Origin: Lentzea nigeriaca
GTDB taxonomy: Bacteria; Actinomycetota; Actinomycetes; Mycobacteriales; Pseudonocardiaceae
Length of the DNA stretch: 64,000 nucleotides
NCBI RefSeq assembly: GCF_016907955.1
Contig: NZ_JAFBCX010000013.1
Location: 62,001 to 126,000, forward strand
Reading direction: 5' to 3'
Positions 50,606-59,250 of this stretch are shown piece after piece; within the stretch, counting starts at the first letter, position 1; every line of letters begins with the position of its first letter. A program made the position numbers and the translations under genes. The notes beneath the pieces were generated by a model. That model searched no databases. It saw only the letters and a program-made list of their open reading frames with translations, and had not been told where the DNA came from.

Positions 50606-51348
50606 CTGGGAACAAAAGGCAACCGGTAGACCGAGACATGTGCTGCCGACTCGTCGGTGAACTCCCCGCCCGTCCAGTCCGCGTGCCTGCTCTCCAGTTC
50701 GAACCCGGCGATCTGCGCCATCAGGTCGAGCTCGGCAGGCCAGACGTAGCGGTGCGGTGTGCGGAAGAGGTGCGCCTCCCTGCCCTCGCCGAAGCGGAGG
50801 TGGTGCGAGGTCATGTGCTGGCGCACGAGGTCGTAGGTTTCCATTGCCAGGTAACCGGGTTCGGCGTGCCGGACCCTGGCCGGCTGCCCCGGTGGCAGGC
50901 TGCGCAACGCCGGCACACCGAGCTCGACCACGAACCGGCCGCCCGCCGTGAGGTGCCGCGCCGCGTTGCGGAAGCACTCGACCTGTTCGGACTGGTTCAA
51001 CAGGTTCGAGATCGTGTTGAACACCAGGAAAACGAGGGAGAACTCGCCAGGCACGCGGGCCGTGGCCATGTCGCCGTTGACCACCGGAATGGTTGCCTCG
51101 TCGGCCTTTTCGCGCAGCACGTCGATCATCGGCTGGGACAGCTCGATGCCGGCGACCGGCACGCCGCGTCCGGACAGCGGGACGGCGACGCGGCCGGTGC
51201 CGATGGCGAACTCGAGCGCTCTGCCACCAGCCGCGAGGGTCGCGAGCCGGTCGACCATGGGATCCAGCACCTCCGGCGCGAACGCCCCGACGCCGGGCGT
51301 GTCGTACTGCGCTGCGGTTTCCGCGTCCCAGATGTCCTCTTGGCGCAT
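50602..51348 (-). CDS. Class I SAM-dependent methyltransferase
   Basis: A 248-residue product. SAM-binding motif I is ALEFAIGTGRVAVPLSGRG with the acidic Glu after strand 2 in VAGIELSQPMIDVLR; motif II region IPVVNGDMATARV; post-motif LVFLVFNTISNLLNQSEQ; AARHLTAGGRFVVELG is motif III. Length and order match small-molecule methyltransferases of the Methyltransf_25 kind. The C-terminal part (MTSHHLRFGEGREAHLFRTP) would form the substrate side. Stands between the receptor-like gene and the DeoR/LacI-type regulator, all on the minus strand, with 24 bp to the regulator gene end. Substrate unknown and no obvious link to sugar use. Confidence 0.87.
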   Translation of the reverse strand: MRQEDIWDAETAAQYDTPGVGAFAPEVLDPMVDRLATLAAGGRALEFAIGTGRVAVPLSGRGVPVAGIELSQPMIDVLREKADEATIPVVNGDMATARVPGEFSLVFLVFNTISNLLNQSEQVECFRNAARHLTAGGRFVVELGVPALRSLPPGQPARVRHAEPGYLAMETYDLVRQHMTSHHLRFGEGREAHLFRTPHRYVWPAELDLMAQIAGFELESRHADWTGGEFTDESAAHVSVYRLPFVPS

Positions 51349-51372
51349 GGCACCGATCTTGGTCCGGGACAG

Positions 51373-52491
51373 TCAGGACGTCCACTCGTTTTGCGGTTCC
51401 AGCGCGGTTCCGCACGACTCCCGCACCGTCAACGTCGGCCACAGCACCACCCGGTGCACCGGCCGGTCCAGCGGATCGGCCAGCCGTGCCAGCGCGAGCT
51501 GGGCGGCGAGCGCGCCGAGCCGGTGCTTCTGCGGCCGCACGGCCGTCAGAGGCGGATCGGACGCCGCCGCCACCTCGTCGTCGTACGACACGACGGCGAG
51601 GTCCTGCGGCACCTGGACCCCTCGGTCGCGGGCGCGTTCGAGCACGCCGATCGCCTCGCGGTCCGCGTGCACCAGGACCGCGTGCACGTCGGCGGCCAGG
51701 CACTCGTCGATCACCTCGTCGACCGCTCGTGTCCACTGTGGAGAGCCGTAGGGCGGCACGTCGAGCGCGGGAACGCCGTTGAACGGCAGGTCCAGCGACG
51801 ACACGGCCGTCGTCCAGCCCGTGCGGATGGCGTCGGTGTGCGGGCTCTGCCGGGACGTGACCAGGCCGATACGGCGGTGGCCGAGCGTGGCGAGGTGGCG
51901 GACGGCGAGGCCCGCGCCGATCGCGTGGTCGGTCACCGCCGCGTCCAGCGCGATCGTGGGCAGTTCCGGTGGCGGAAGCCGTTCGACGAGCACGACCGGC
52001 ACCGCCAGCGCGCCGAGCCAGCGCAGCAGTTCGACGCCCGCGCGGCCGGTCGTGCTCGGGGCGACCAGCAGGGTCTGCACACCGCGGTCGAGCAGTTCGT
52101 ACACGCGACGGCGGTCCTCGGCGGCGTCGTAGCTGGACGCGCGCAGCACCAGCCGTCCGGCCGCCGCGGCGACAGCGGTCTGGGCGCCCTGGATCACCGC
52201 GGGCCAGTAGTACTCCACGGACGGCGCGACCATGCCGACGAGCGGGTGCGTCGGCGCGGGGCCCACCACGGACTGCGGTCCGCGTGGGAAGGACTCGGCG
52301 TGCTTGGGCATGGTGATGCCGCCGTGCACGCGCACCACCAGGCCGCGGTCGGCGAGCGCGGTCACGTCCCGGCGCACCGTCACCGCCGACACGCCGAGCA
52401 GGTCCACCAGGTCCTGCAATCGGACCGTGCCGTGCGTCCGGACGGCTCGCAGGATCAGCTCATGCCGCTGAGCAGCCAACTTCTGGTTCAT
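51373..52491 (-). CDS. Chimeric regulator: DeoR-type helix-turn-helix with LacI-type sugar-binding domain
   Basis: A 372-residue product from ATG 52491. Residues 1-60 form a DeoR/GlpR winged helix (RHELILRAVRTHGTVRLQDL, VDLLGVSAVTVRRDVTALAD, RGLVVRVHGG), whereas residues about 85-365 are a LacI/GalR-type periplasmic-binding fold (MVAPSVEYYWPAVIQGAQTA, LAVRHLATLGHRRIGLVTSR, VHAVLVHADREAIGVLERAR, DLAVVSYDDEVAAASDPPLT). Normal DeoR proteins carry an isomerase-like sugar-phosphate domain instead, so this one should respond to a free sugar. Divergent from the importer operon at 52595; three tandem 10-bp repeats directly upstream are the probable operator. Confidence 0.9.
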   Translation of the reverse strand: MNQKLAAQRHELILRAVRTHGTVRLQDLVDLLGVSAVTVRRDVTALADRGLVVRVHGGITMPKHAESFPRGPQSVVGPAPTHPLVGMVAPSVEYYWPAVIQGAQTAVAAAAGRLVLRASSYDAAEDRRRVYELLDRGVQTLLVAPSTTGRAGVELLRWLGALAVPVVLVERLPPPELPTIALDAAVTDHAIGAGLAVRHLATLGHRRIGLVTSRQSPHTDAIRTGWTTAVSSLDLPFNGVPALDVPPYGSPQWTRAVDEVIDECLAADVHAVLVHADREAIGVLERARDRGVQVPQDLAVVSYDDEVAAASDPPLTAVRPQKHRLGALAAQLALARLADPLDRPVHRVVLWPTLTVRESCGTALEPQNEWTS

Positions 52492-52500
52492 CACTTCACT

Positions 52501-52530
52501 TCTGATCGGTTTCGATCGTTTCTGATCGTT
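52501..52530. promoter_or_regulatory. Three tandem 10-bp repeats, operator candidate of the DeoR/LacI-type regulator
   Basis: TCTGATCGGT (52501-52510), TTCGATCGTT (52511-52520) and TCTGATCGTT (52521-52530) share core GATCGKT at exact 10-bp phase, which is one helical turn. Direct repeats of this kind are characteristic of DeoR-family operators. The block starts 10 bp upstream of the regulator start and 65 bp upstream of the importer start. Confidence 0.65.
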
Positions 52531-52594
52531 TGGTTGACCGCTGAGTGTGCCACGAGGTGAGGTGTGCCACATCACTCCAGCAGGAGGGTCAGCA

Positions 52595-53920
52595 ATGGAG
52601 CTTTCCCCAGCGCTGCGGAACCGCGGGCTCTCCCGCCGCGGGTTCCTGCGCGCCACCGCCGCACTGGGCGCGGCGGACCTGGTCGGCGGCTGCACGGCAT
52701 CGGCCGCACCGCCGGGCGCCACCACCGTCAGCATCTGGTCCTGGTTGACCGGCATGGACAAGTACGTCGCCGCGTTCAACGCCGCGCAGAAGGACGTGTT
52801 CGTCGAGTTGCGGGTGATCGCAGCCGGGCTGTCCGGTGGCTACGCGCAGCAGACCAACGCGATCAGGGCGCACAACGCGCCCGACGTCCTGCACGTCGAA
52901 TACCAGGGTCTGCCGCAGATCCTGCTCACCGGCGGGCTGCGCGACCTCACCGCGGACATGGCGGATCTGGAGAGCCAGTACTCGCCCGCCGCGTGGCGTG
53001 GTGTGCGCCCCGACGGCAGGACGTGGGGCGTGCCGATGGACCTGGCGCCGATGGTCTTCTACTACCGCAAGGACTTGTTCGACCAGCACGGCATCGCGTT
53101 GCCGCGCACGTGGGACGACTTCCGCGCGGCGGCCGCCGCGGTGAAGCAGGTCGACCAGCAGGCGCGCATCTGCTCGTTCCCGCTCAACGACGGCTCGTTC
53201 TTCGCGGGAATGTCCTGGCAGGCAGGCGATCCGTGGTGGACGGCGCAGGGCGACACGTGGGCCGTCGACATCGCCGGTGAGGGCACGCTGCGGACGGCGT
53301 CCTACTGGCAGTCGATGATCTCGGACAACCAGGTCGCCGGCGTCGTCTACGGCACGCAGGACTGGATCGCCGGGATCCACGACGGCAAGCTGTGGGGCGT
53401 ACTCGGCGCGTCGTGGAGCGTCGGCACGCTCAACCGGTCGATCCCGAAGGACACCGGGCGCTGGGCCGTCGCGACCATGCCGACCTGGGACGGCAAGCCC
53501 GCCAACGGGATCCAGGGCGGCACGGCCTTCGGCATCTCCGCGGAGAGCAAGGCGCCGGAGGCCGCGATGACGTTCCTGCGCTGGCTCAGCACGAACCCCG
53601 AGGTGCCGAAGATCGGCAGCACGTTCACCACTCCGTTCCCCGCGCACCTGCCCAACCGCGCCGTGGCACGGCAGGCGTACAAGGGCGGTTACTTCCTCGG
53701 CGACCCGGTCTACGACGTGCTCGACGAGGCGGCGAAACGGGTGCCGGACTGGACGTGGGGCCCCAACGCCCTGCGGTTGTTCTCGACCATCTCGGACTCC
53801 TTCGGACCGGTCCGCAGCGGCGGCACGACGTTGCCCGACGCGGTGCGGAAGGTCCAGCAGCACGCCGTGACCGACATGCGGGCCAGGGGACTCTCGGTGC
53901 GAGAGGGGAAGACGGCATGA
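52595..53920 (+). CDS. Carbohydrate ABC transporter substrate-binding lipoprotein
   Basis: A 441-residue product from ATG 52595 with GGAGG 7 nt upstream. Twin-arginine signal with lipobox: SRRGFLRATAALGAADLVGG then Cys. Family-1 fold: TTVSIWSWLTGMDKYVAAFN, AHNAPDVLHVEYQGLPQILL, GVPMDLAPMVFYYRKDLFDQ, GIQGGTAFGISAESKAPEAA. Less close to the binding proteins at 15784 and 25876 than those are to each other. First gene of an operon of five (binding protein, two permeases, dehydrogenase, DUF2264), under the divergent DeoR/LacI-type regulator. Ligand unknown. Confidence 0.93.
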   Translation: MELSPALRNRGLSRRGFLRATAALGAADLVGGCTASAAPPGATTVSIWSWLTGMDKYVAAFNAAQKDVFVELRVIAAGLSGGYAQQTNAIRAHNAPDVLHVEYQGLPQILLTGGLRDLTADMADLESQYSPAAWRGVRPDGRTWGVPMDLAPMVFYYRKDLFDQHGIALPRTWDDFRAAAAAVKQVDQQARICSFPLNDGSFFAGMSWQAGDPWWTAQGDTWAVDIAGEGTLRTASYWQSMISDNQVAGVVYGTQDWIAGIHDGKLWGVLGASWSVGTLNRSIPKDTGRWAVATMPTWDGKPANGIQGGTAFGISAESKAPEAAMTFLRWLSTNPEVPKIGSTFTTPFPAHLPNRAVARQAYKGGYFLGDPVYDVLDEAAKRVPDWTWGPNALRLFSTISDSFGPVRSGGTTLPDAVRKVQQHAVTDMRARGLSVREGKTA

Positions 53921-54849
53921 GCGTCCTCGCGCCCGAGCGCGCACCCGCGCAGGAACAGACATCGACAGAGCCGGCCACCAGGACCCGCAAGAAGGACTTC
54001 GCCGGGGCGGTGCTGGCCGTGCCGTTCGCGATTCTGCTCGTCTGCACCGTGCTGGTGCCGGTGGCCTACACGCTCTACCTCAGCCTCTTCACCGAACGCT
54101 TGCGCGGCCTCGGTTTCTCCGGTCCCGAGCACGTGTTCGTCTGGCTCGGCAACTACCTCGAGGTGATCGCGGACTCGGCTTTCCACGCGAGCCTGGGCAA
54201 CGTCGCGCTGTTCGCGCTGATCCACATCCCGAGCATGCTGATCGGCGCGCTGATCCTGGCTCTGCTGCTGGACTCCGCGGTCGTGCGGCTGAAGCAGGTG
54301 TGGTCGCTGGCGGTGTTCGTGCCGTACGCGGTGCCGGTGGTCATCGGTGGCCTGATCTGGGCGTACCTCTACAGCCCCACGATCGGCCCGATCAAGAACC
54401 TGCTGGGCTTCGACCCGTTGAGCGACACCACCGTGCTGCCGTCGATCGCGAACATCGCTACGTGGCAGTGGGTCGGCTACAACATGATCATCTTCTACAC
54501 CGCCCTGCAGGCCGTTCCCAAGGAGATCGTGGAGGCGGCACGGGCGGACGGCGCGGGCGGGTTCCGCACCGCGTGGTCCATCAAGATCCCGGTGATCCGG
54601 CCGACGATCTTCGTGGCGGCGGTGTTCACCGTCATCGGGTCGTTGCAGGTGTTCACCGAACCCATGGTGCTCAAGGGTTTCACCGGCACGGTGACCAGCA
54701 CGTGGTCGCCGAGCATGTACGTGTACGAGGCCGCGTTCGTGGCCGGTGACAACGGGCGCGCCGCGGCGGCGTCGGTGCTGATCGCGGTGATCTGCGCCGT
54801 GTTGTCCGCCGTCGTCATGCGCTTCTCGACGAGGAGGTCGTCACGGTGA
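53917..54849 (+). CDS. Carbohydrate ABC transporter permease, MalF type
   Basis: A 310-residue product from ATG 53917, overlapping the previous stop (ATGA). About 28 charged N-terminal residues, then six membrane segments (first: AVLAVPFAILLVCTVLVPVA). EAA loop: EIVEAARADGAGGFRTAWSI. C-terminus RFSTRRSSR. Its stop overlaps the next start (GTGA). Confidence 0.92.
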   Translation: MSVLAPERAPAQEQTSTEPATRTRKKDFAGAVLAVPFAILLVCTVLVPVAYTLYLSLFTERLRGLGFSGPEHVFVWLGNYLEVIADSAFHASLGNVALFALIHIPSMLIGALILALLLDSAVVRLKQVWSLAVFVPYAVPVVIGGLIWAYLYSPTIGPIKNLLGFDPLSDTTVLPSIANIATWQWVGYNMIIFYTALQAVPKEIVEAARADGAGGFRTAWSIKIPVIRPTIFVAAVFTVIGSLQVFTEPMVLKGFTGTVTSTWSPSMYVYEAAFVAGDNGRAAAASVLIAVICAVLSAVVMRFSTRRSSR

Positions 54850-55700
54850 GCTTCGCGGACAGCAAGTCCCGCTGGGTGTCCACCCCCGCGGTGCACGTGA
54901 TCCTCCTGGTCGCCGCGCTGTACAGCCTGCTGCCGCTGGTGTGGCTCGTGACCTCGTCGACCAAGTCGCTCGGCGACTTCTCCACCACCGGCGCGTTCGA
55001 GTTCGGCGAGTGGAACCTGTGGGCCAACGTCAAGGCGTTGTTCGCGCAGGAGAACGGGATCTTCTGGCACTGGCTGCTCAACTCCGTGCTGTACGCGGGC
55101 GGCGGAGCGGTGCTCGGCTCGCTGATCTGCGCCGCCTGCGGGTACGCCATCGCCAAGACGAGCTTCCCCGGCCGCCGGCTGTTGTTCGCGCTCACACTGA
55201 CCGGCGTGCTCGTGCCGACGACAGTGCTGGCGCTGCCGATGTACCTGCTCGCGTCCGAGCTGCGGATCGTCGACACGTTCTGGGCGGTGTTCGTTCCCTT
55301 GCTCACCAACCCGTTCGGCGTCTACCTCGCCAGGGTCTACGCCGACGCGTCGGTGCCGGACGAGGTGCTGGAGGCGGCGCGCGTCGACGGAGCGGGCCAG
55401 CTGCGCACGTTCTTCACGGTGGCGCTGCCGATGATGCGGCCCGGTGTCGTGACGGTGTTGCTGTTCCAGTTCATCGGGATCTGGAACAACTTCTTCCTGC
55501 CGCTGGTGCTGCTCACCGATCCGAAGCTCTTCCCCGTCAGCCTCGGCCTCTTCCAGTGGAGCACACGGCAGACCCAGTTCCCGCAGTACACCCCGCTGGT
55601 GATCACCGGGTCGCTGCTCGCGGTGCTGCCGCTGGTGGTGGCGTTCCTGGTGCTCAACCGGCAGTGGCGCAAGGGTCTCGCGGCGGGGAGCGTCAAGTGA
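54846..55700 (+). CDS. Carbohydrate ABC transporter permease, MalG type
   Basis: A 284-residue product from GTG 54846 with six membrane segments (first: AVHVILLVAALYSLLPLVWL). EAA loop: EVLEAARVDGAGQLRTFFTV. Tail NRQWRKGLAAGSVK is the MalG-class end. Its stop overlaps the dehydrogenase start by 4 bp, so expression of importer and enzyme is coupled. Confidence 0.92.
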   Translation: MSFADSKSRWVSTPAVHVILLVAALYSLLPLVWLVTSSTKSLGDFSTTGAFEFGEWNLWANVKALFAQENGIFWHWLLNSVLYAGGGAVLGSLICAACGYAIAKTSFPGRRLLFALTLTGVLVPTTVLALPMYLLASELRIVDTFWAVFVPLLTNPFGVYLARVYADASVPDEVLEAARVDGAGQLRTFFTVALPMMRPGVVTVLLFQFIGIWNNFFLPLVLLTDPKLFPVSLGLFQWSTRQTQFPQYTPLVITGSLLAVLPLVVAFLVLNRQWRKGLAAGSVK

Positions 55701-56713
55701 CGGAACACCGGCCAGAGGTCATGCTCGCCATGAGCCCGGACGTCGCCGACCTGCAGTTCGGCCCGCTGGAACTGGCGCGGTTGCGCAGGCTCGCGACGCT
55801 CGGTGATCCCTTGGTGGCGCACGACTTCTCGGCGCCCGCGGTACGCCGCCGCCTGGCCTCCGTGGAGGTGCTGATCACGTCGTGGGGCTGTCCTCCGATC
55901 GACGCGAACGTGCTGGAGGCGGCACCGCGGTTGCGAGCCGCCCTGCACGCGGCGGGCAGCGTGCGGTCACACGTCGGTGACGCCGTGTTCGACCGCGATG
56001 TCCTCGTCACGACGGCCGCGCACGTCAACGCCGAACCGGTCGCCCAGTACACGGTCGCGGCGATCCTGTGGGCGTTCAAGAAGGTGCCGTTCCTGGCCGC
56101 CGACGCCCGCCGGTTCCGCGAGGACTGGGGTTATCGGGAACGGCGCGGTGAACTGTCGGGGCTGGGCCGCACGATCGTGCTGGTCGGGTTCTCCCGCGTC
56201 GGCCGCAGGGTGGTGGAACTCCTGCGGCGGCTGCAGGCGGGCAGGCTGCTCGTGGTCGACCCGGTCGTCGATCCCGCGCTGGTGCGGGCGGCCGGCGCCG
56301 AGGTCGTCACGCTCGCCGAGGCACTCCCCCAGGCCGACGTGCTGAGCCTGCACGCCCCCGAGCTGCCCCAGACGCGCCACCTGATCGGCGCGGCGGAACT
56401 GGCCGCGCTGCCCGAGCACGCCACGCTCGTCAACACCGCCCGAGGGTCCCTTGTGGACACCGCGGCGCTGGAGGAGGCGTGCGTGCACGGACGTCTGCAC
56501 GCCGTGCTGGACGTGACGGATCCGGAACCGCTGCCCGCCTGGTCGCGGCTCTACGACCTGCCGAACGTGGTGATCACGCCGCACGTCGCGGGATCTCTGG
56601 GCTCGGAGACGCGCCTCATGGCGGCGGCCGCGCTGGACGAGTTGGAGCGGTACGCCGGAGGGCGGCCACCGTTGGAACCGGTGACCAGGCACGGGCTCAC
56701 GGTGCAGGCATGA
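55697..56713 (+). CDS. D-isomer-specific 2-hydroxyacid dehydrogenase
   Basis: A 338-residue product from GTG 55697. C-terminal NAD-binding half: IVLVGFSRVGRRVVELLRRL, a variant of GxGxxG in which the second Gly is Ser; then VDPVVDP after strand 2. Catalytic residues are present: Arg in NTARGSLVD, Glu in VTDPEPLPAWSRLY and His in ITPHVAGSLGSETR. The N-terminal half (ITSWGCPPIDANVLEAAPRL, HAAGSVRSHV) is the usual substrate domain. Reduces or oxidises a 2-keto/2-hydroxy acid; in this operon perhaps a sugar acid released from a uronic-acid-containing oligosaccharide (inference). Coupled on both sides by ATGA/GTGA overlaps. Confidence 0.9.
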   Translation: MTEHRPEVMLAMSPDVADLQFGPLELARLRRLATLGDPLVAHDFSAPAVRRRLASVEVLITSWGCPPIDANVLEAAPRLRAALHAAGSVRSHVGDAVFDRDVLVTTAAHVNAEPVAQYTVAAILWAFKKVPFLAADARRFREDWGYRERRGELSGLGRTIVLVGFSRVGRRVVELLRRLQAGRLLVVDPVVDPALVRAAGAEVVTLAEALPQADVLSLHAPELPQTRHLIGAAELAALPEHATLVNTARGSLVDTAALEEACVHGRLHAVLDVTDPEPLPAWSRLYDLPNVVITPHVAGSLGSETRLMAAAALDELERYAGGRPPLEPVTRHGLTVQA

Positions 56714-58674
56714 TGCTCCCACCCGAGAACCGCCGTCTCTCCCCGCACACCGGCTGGACCCGTGCCCACTGGGAAGCCACCGCCGACCACCTGCTCGACG
56801 CCGTCAACGGGCACTGGTCGCCGAGGTGCGCCCGGATCGACCTGCCCGGCGAGCCGAGCAGGTACGGACCGGTCTCCGACGGCCTCGAGGGATTCGCCCG
56901 CACGTTCCTGCTCGCCGGGTTCCGGGTGGCGGGCGGGGGCGATCCCGCGCTGCTGGAACGGTACGCGTGGGGCCTGGCCGCGGGCACCGATCCGCACTCG
57001 CCGGAAGCCTGGCCGCGACCGGACGAGCTGGGCCAGGCGAAGGTCGAGGCCGCGTCGATCGCGCTGGTGCTGCAGCTGACCAAGCCGTGGCTGTGGGACC
57101 ACCTCGACGACAGCGTCCGCGAACGGGTCGTCGAGTGGATGGCCACCGTGATCGGCCAGCCGTACCCGCCGATCAACTGGGTGTGGTTCCGGATCGTCGT
57201 CGAGTCGTTCCTGCGGCAGGCCGGTGGTCCCTGGTCGGCCGGTGACATCGAGCACGACCTGGCGCTCCACGCGTCGTTCCGGCGTTCCGGTGGCTGGCTG
57301 AGCGACGGCGCGGAACGCGCGTTCGACCACTACACGGGCTGGGCGCTGCACCTGTACCCGTTGCTGTGGACGCATCTGTTCGACGTCCCTGAGTCCTTGT
57401 GCTCGCAGGAAACCCGCCGCACCTGGACGAGTGATCTCTCGCGGTACCTGCAGGACGCCGTGGCACTGCTCGGCGCCGACGGCTCGCCGTTGATGCAGGG
57501 CCGCAGCCTGACCTACCGGTTCGCCGCGGCGGCGCCATTCTGGGTGGCCGCGATCACCGGCACACCGGGCCAGGAGCCCGGCCTGCTGCGCCGGGCCGCG
57601 TCCGGGGTGCTGCGCCACTTCGTCGACCACGGCGCGCTGGAGCCGGACGGGGTGCTGCGCCTCGGCTGGCACGGCGGCTGGCCCGCGATCCGGCAGGCCT
57701 ACTCCGGCCCCGGCTCTCCCTACTGGGCCGCCAAGGGGATGCTCGGCCTGGCCCTGCCCGTCGACCATCCCGTGTGGACGGACGTCGAACGCCCGCTGCC
57801 GGTGGAGACCGGCGACTTCACCCATGTGATCGCCGCACCGGGCTGGCTGGTGTCGGGCCGCCGCGCCGACGGCATCGTCACGACGATCAACCACGGCACC
57901 GACCACGCGTTGCCGGGTGATCAACGCGCGGACTCGCCGTTGTACGCGAAGTTCGGCTACTCCACGGCGACGATGCCGACCACCACCGACAACTCGGTGG
58001 TACTGCTCGACTCCGCGGGCGCCGCGAGCCACCGCGCGGGCTTCGAGACGCTCTTCGCCGAGGAACTGCCCGGCGAGGTGGTGGCGGCTGCGTCACGCGG
58101 ACCCGTGCGCTGGGTCGACACCAGCGAGGACGACTCACCCGACCACGGTTCCGGCCGTTCGGGCGAGATCGTCGGGGGACCGCCGGTGCTGGTCGTCTCG
58201 GTGGTGCGCCGCGGCACGGAGGTCCGGCTCGTGCGCGTGGACGGCGAGACCGGCGCCCGGCTGAGGCTGTCGGGCTGGCCGATCGCCGGCGACACCCGGC
58301 CGCGTGCCGAGAGCGCAGCGTCGGAGGTCGTCGTCTCCGGTGCGCGTTTGCGTTCTTCGCTGTGCGTGCTGCGCGGCTTCGACCGGACCGGCGTGCACAC
58401 CGGCACCGGCACGTCGCCGCTCGGCAAGTACGTCGCGACACCGTGGCTGGCGACGACCGGCCCCGTCGTGCGCGGTGACGTGCTGGCCGCGGCCGTGCGC
58501 CTCGACCGGGACGGCACCACGACCACTCCGCAGCTCACCGTGCACGGCAACGACATCGTGCTGCGGTGGAGCGACGGACTCGAAACACGGATCACCCTGC
58601 CCGATCCCCGTGACGTGGCAGCCAACGATCGCCGCGTCTCCGCCGCTCGACAGGGCGGCACGAGCTCGCGATGA
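56710..58674 (+). CDS. DUF2264-family protein, probable alpha/alpha-toroid enzyme
   Basis: A 654-residue product from ATG 56710 overlapping the dehydrogenase stop (ATG 56713 is adjacent). DUF2264 words: SPHTGWTRAHWEATADHLLD, YGPVSDGLEGFARTFLLAGF, GQPYPPINWVWFRIVVESFL, SFRRSGGWLSDGAERAFDHY, MQGRSLTYRFAAAAPFWVAA, GPGSPYWAAKGMLGLALP. The first 400 residues are helical repeats as in toroid glycosidases and lyases, the rest a beta-sandwich. No signal peptide, so it acts on imported material. DUF2264 proteins cluster with polysaccharide-use genes but lack a settled activity. The stop codon lies inside a large hairpin (58671-58717). Confidence 0.88.
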   Translation: MMLPPENRRLSPHTGWTRAHWEATADHLLDAVNGHWSPRCARIDLPGEPSRYGPVSDGLEGFARTFLLAGFRVAGGGDPALLERYAWGLAAGTDPHSPEAWPRPDELGQAKVEAASIALVLQLTKPWLWDHLDDSVRERVVEWMATVIGQPYPPINWVWFRIVVESFLRQAGGPWSAGDIEHDLALHASFRRSGGWLSDGAERAFDHYTGWALHLYPLLWTHLFDVPESLCSQETRRTWTSDLSRYLQDAVALLGADGSPLMQGRSLTYRFAAAAPFWVAAITGTPGQEPGLLRRAASGVLRHFVDHGALEPDGVLRLGWHGGWPAIRQAYSGPGSPYWAAKGMLGLALPVDHPVWTDVERPLPVETGDFTHVIAAPGWLVSGRRADGIVTTINHGTDHALPGDQRADSPLYAKFGYSTATMPTTTDNSVVLLDSAGAASHRAGFETLFAEELPGEVVAAASRGPVRWVDTSEDDSPDHGSGRSGEIVGGPPVLVVSVVRRGTEVRLVRVDGETGARLRLSGWPIAGDTRPRAESAASEVVVSGARLRSSLCVLRGFDRTGVHTGTGTSPLGKYVATPWLATTGPVVRGDVLAAAVRLDRDGTTTTPQLTVHGNDIVLRWSDGLETRITLPDPRDVAANDRRVSAARQGGTSSR

Positions 58675-58717
58675 ACGGCGCACTTGTTCACCTCAGGTGG
58701 ACAAATGCGCCGTTCAT
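58671..58717. repeat. 22-bp imperfect hairpin spanning the DUF2264 stop codon
   Basis: Arms 58671-58692 and 58696-58717 are inverted copies matching at 20 of 22 positions (cores ATGAACGGCGCA and TGCGCCGTTCAT), with a 3-nt loop TCA. It begins one base before the stop codon TGA at 58672. It probably acts as the transcript end of the importer operon, or is a copy of a dispersed palindromic element. Confidence 0.7.
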
Positions 58718-58885
58718 CAGTTGCTCGTACCGCGATGCGCCGTCTGAGCGCCGAGTGCGGGCGAAGGCTGACTACCTCGGCACTAGTAGACCGTCGCCTC
58801 TAACCTTTGGTATGGGCCGGTCGTCCGCGTGTCGCCGCGGCGTGTCGGCGATGTGATCGTGAGTTGGCGGTAGGTGGCGTGATCA

Positions 58886-58897
58886 GCAAACGTTTGC
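58886..58897. promoter_or_regulatory. 12-bp palindrome GCAAACGTTTGC
   Basis: Perfect palindrome with a LacI-type CG centre, 354 bp upstream of the GH30 start. A degenerate second copy (GCAAACGTCTTGG) lies at 59098-59110; both are followed by TTGGCT, then GCAACT and CCAAC, so the leader looks like a diverged duplication. Confidence 0.45.
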
Positions 58898-58936
58898 CTT
58901 GGCTCGCAACTACAACCAACTCAAGATCGCGGACCA

Positions 58937-58987
58937 CACAACTAAGCCGCGACGCTCCACTAGGAGGAACGTCGCGGCTTGGTTGTG
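58937..58987 (+). other. 18-bp RNA hairpin presenting a copy of the downstream ribosome-binding leader in its loop
   Basis: CACAACTAAGCCGCGACG (58937-58954) pairs fully with CGTCGCGGCTTGGTTGTG (58970-58987), counting one U-G pair. The 15-nt loop is CTCCACTAGGAGGAA, itself able to pair CTCC with GGAG. The 12 bases ACTAGGAGGAAC recur at 59238-59249 as the ribosome site of the GH30 gene, 1 base from its ATG. The rest of the 576-bp gap 58675-59250 shows no convincing protein gene; a 65-codon open frame from TTG 58899 crosses the hairpin and has no recognisable features. Confidence 0.55.
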
Positions 58988-59250
58988 CTGCGTTGAGTCG
59001 GGCAGGGGGCTGGGCGGTCTGGTGCTCGTCACCGGAAGCCCGGATGGTCGCGCTCTCATGTACGTCGCTGCCGAGATGGCGGTAGAGAAACGCTGACGCA
59101 AACGTCTTGGCTGATCACCGCAACTGCTGCCAACCGTGCAGTCGGCAGCCGTGAGAGCGCGATCTTCATGATCGAAGCGCGGCTGCCTGCCGGCATCACT
59201 CTCAGTGTCACATCCCAAGAGATAGCTGCGACACGCTACTAGGAGGAACA

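Noticed and set aside
58807..59096. Two short open frames over the leader hairpin at 58.9 kb
   Set aside because: No ribosome site, no recognisable features, and both cross an 18-bp hairpin; treated as non-coding leader.
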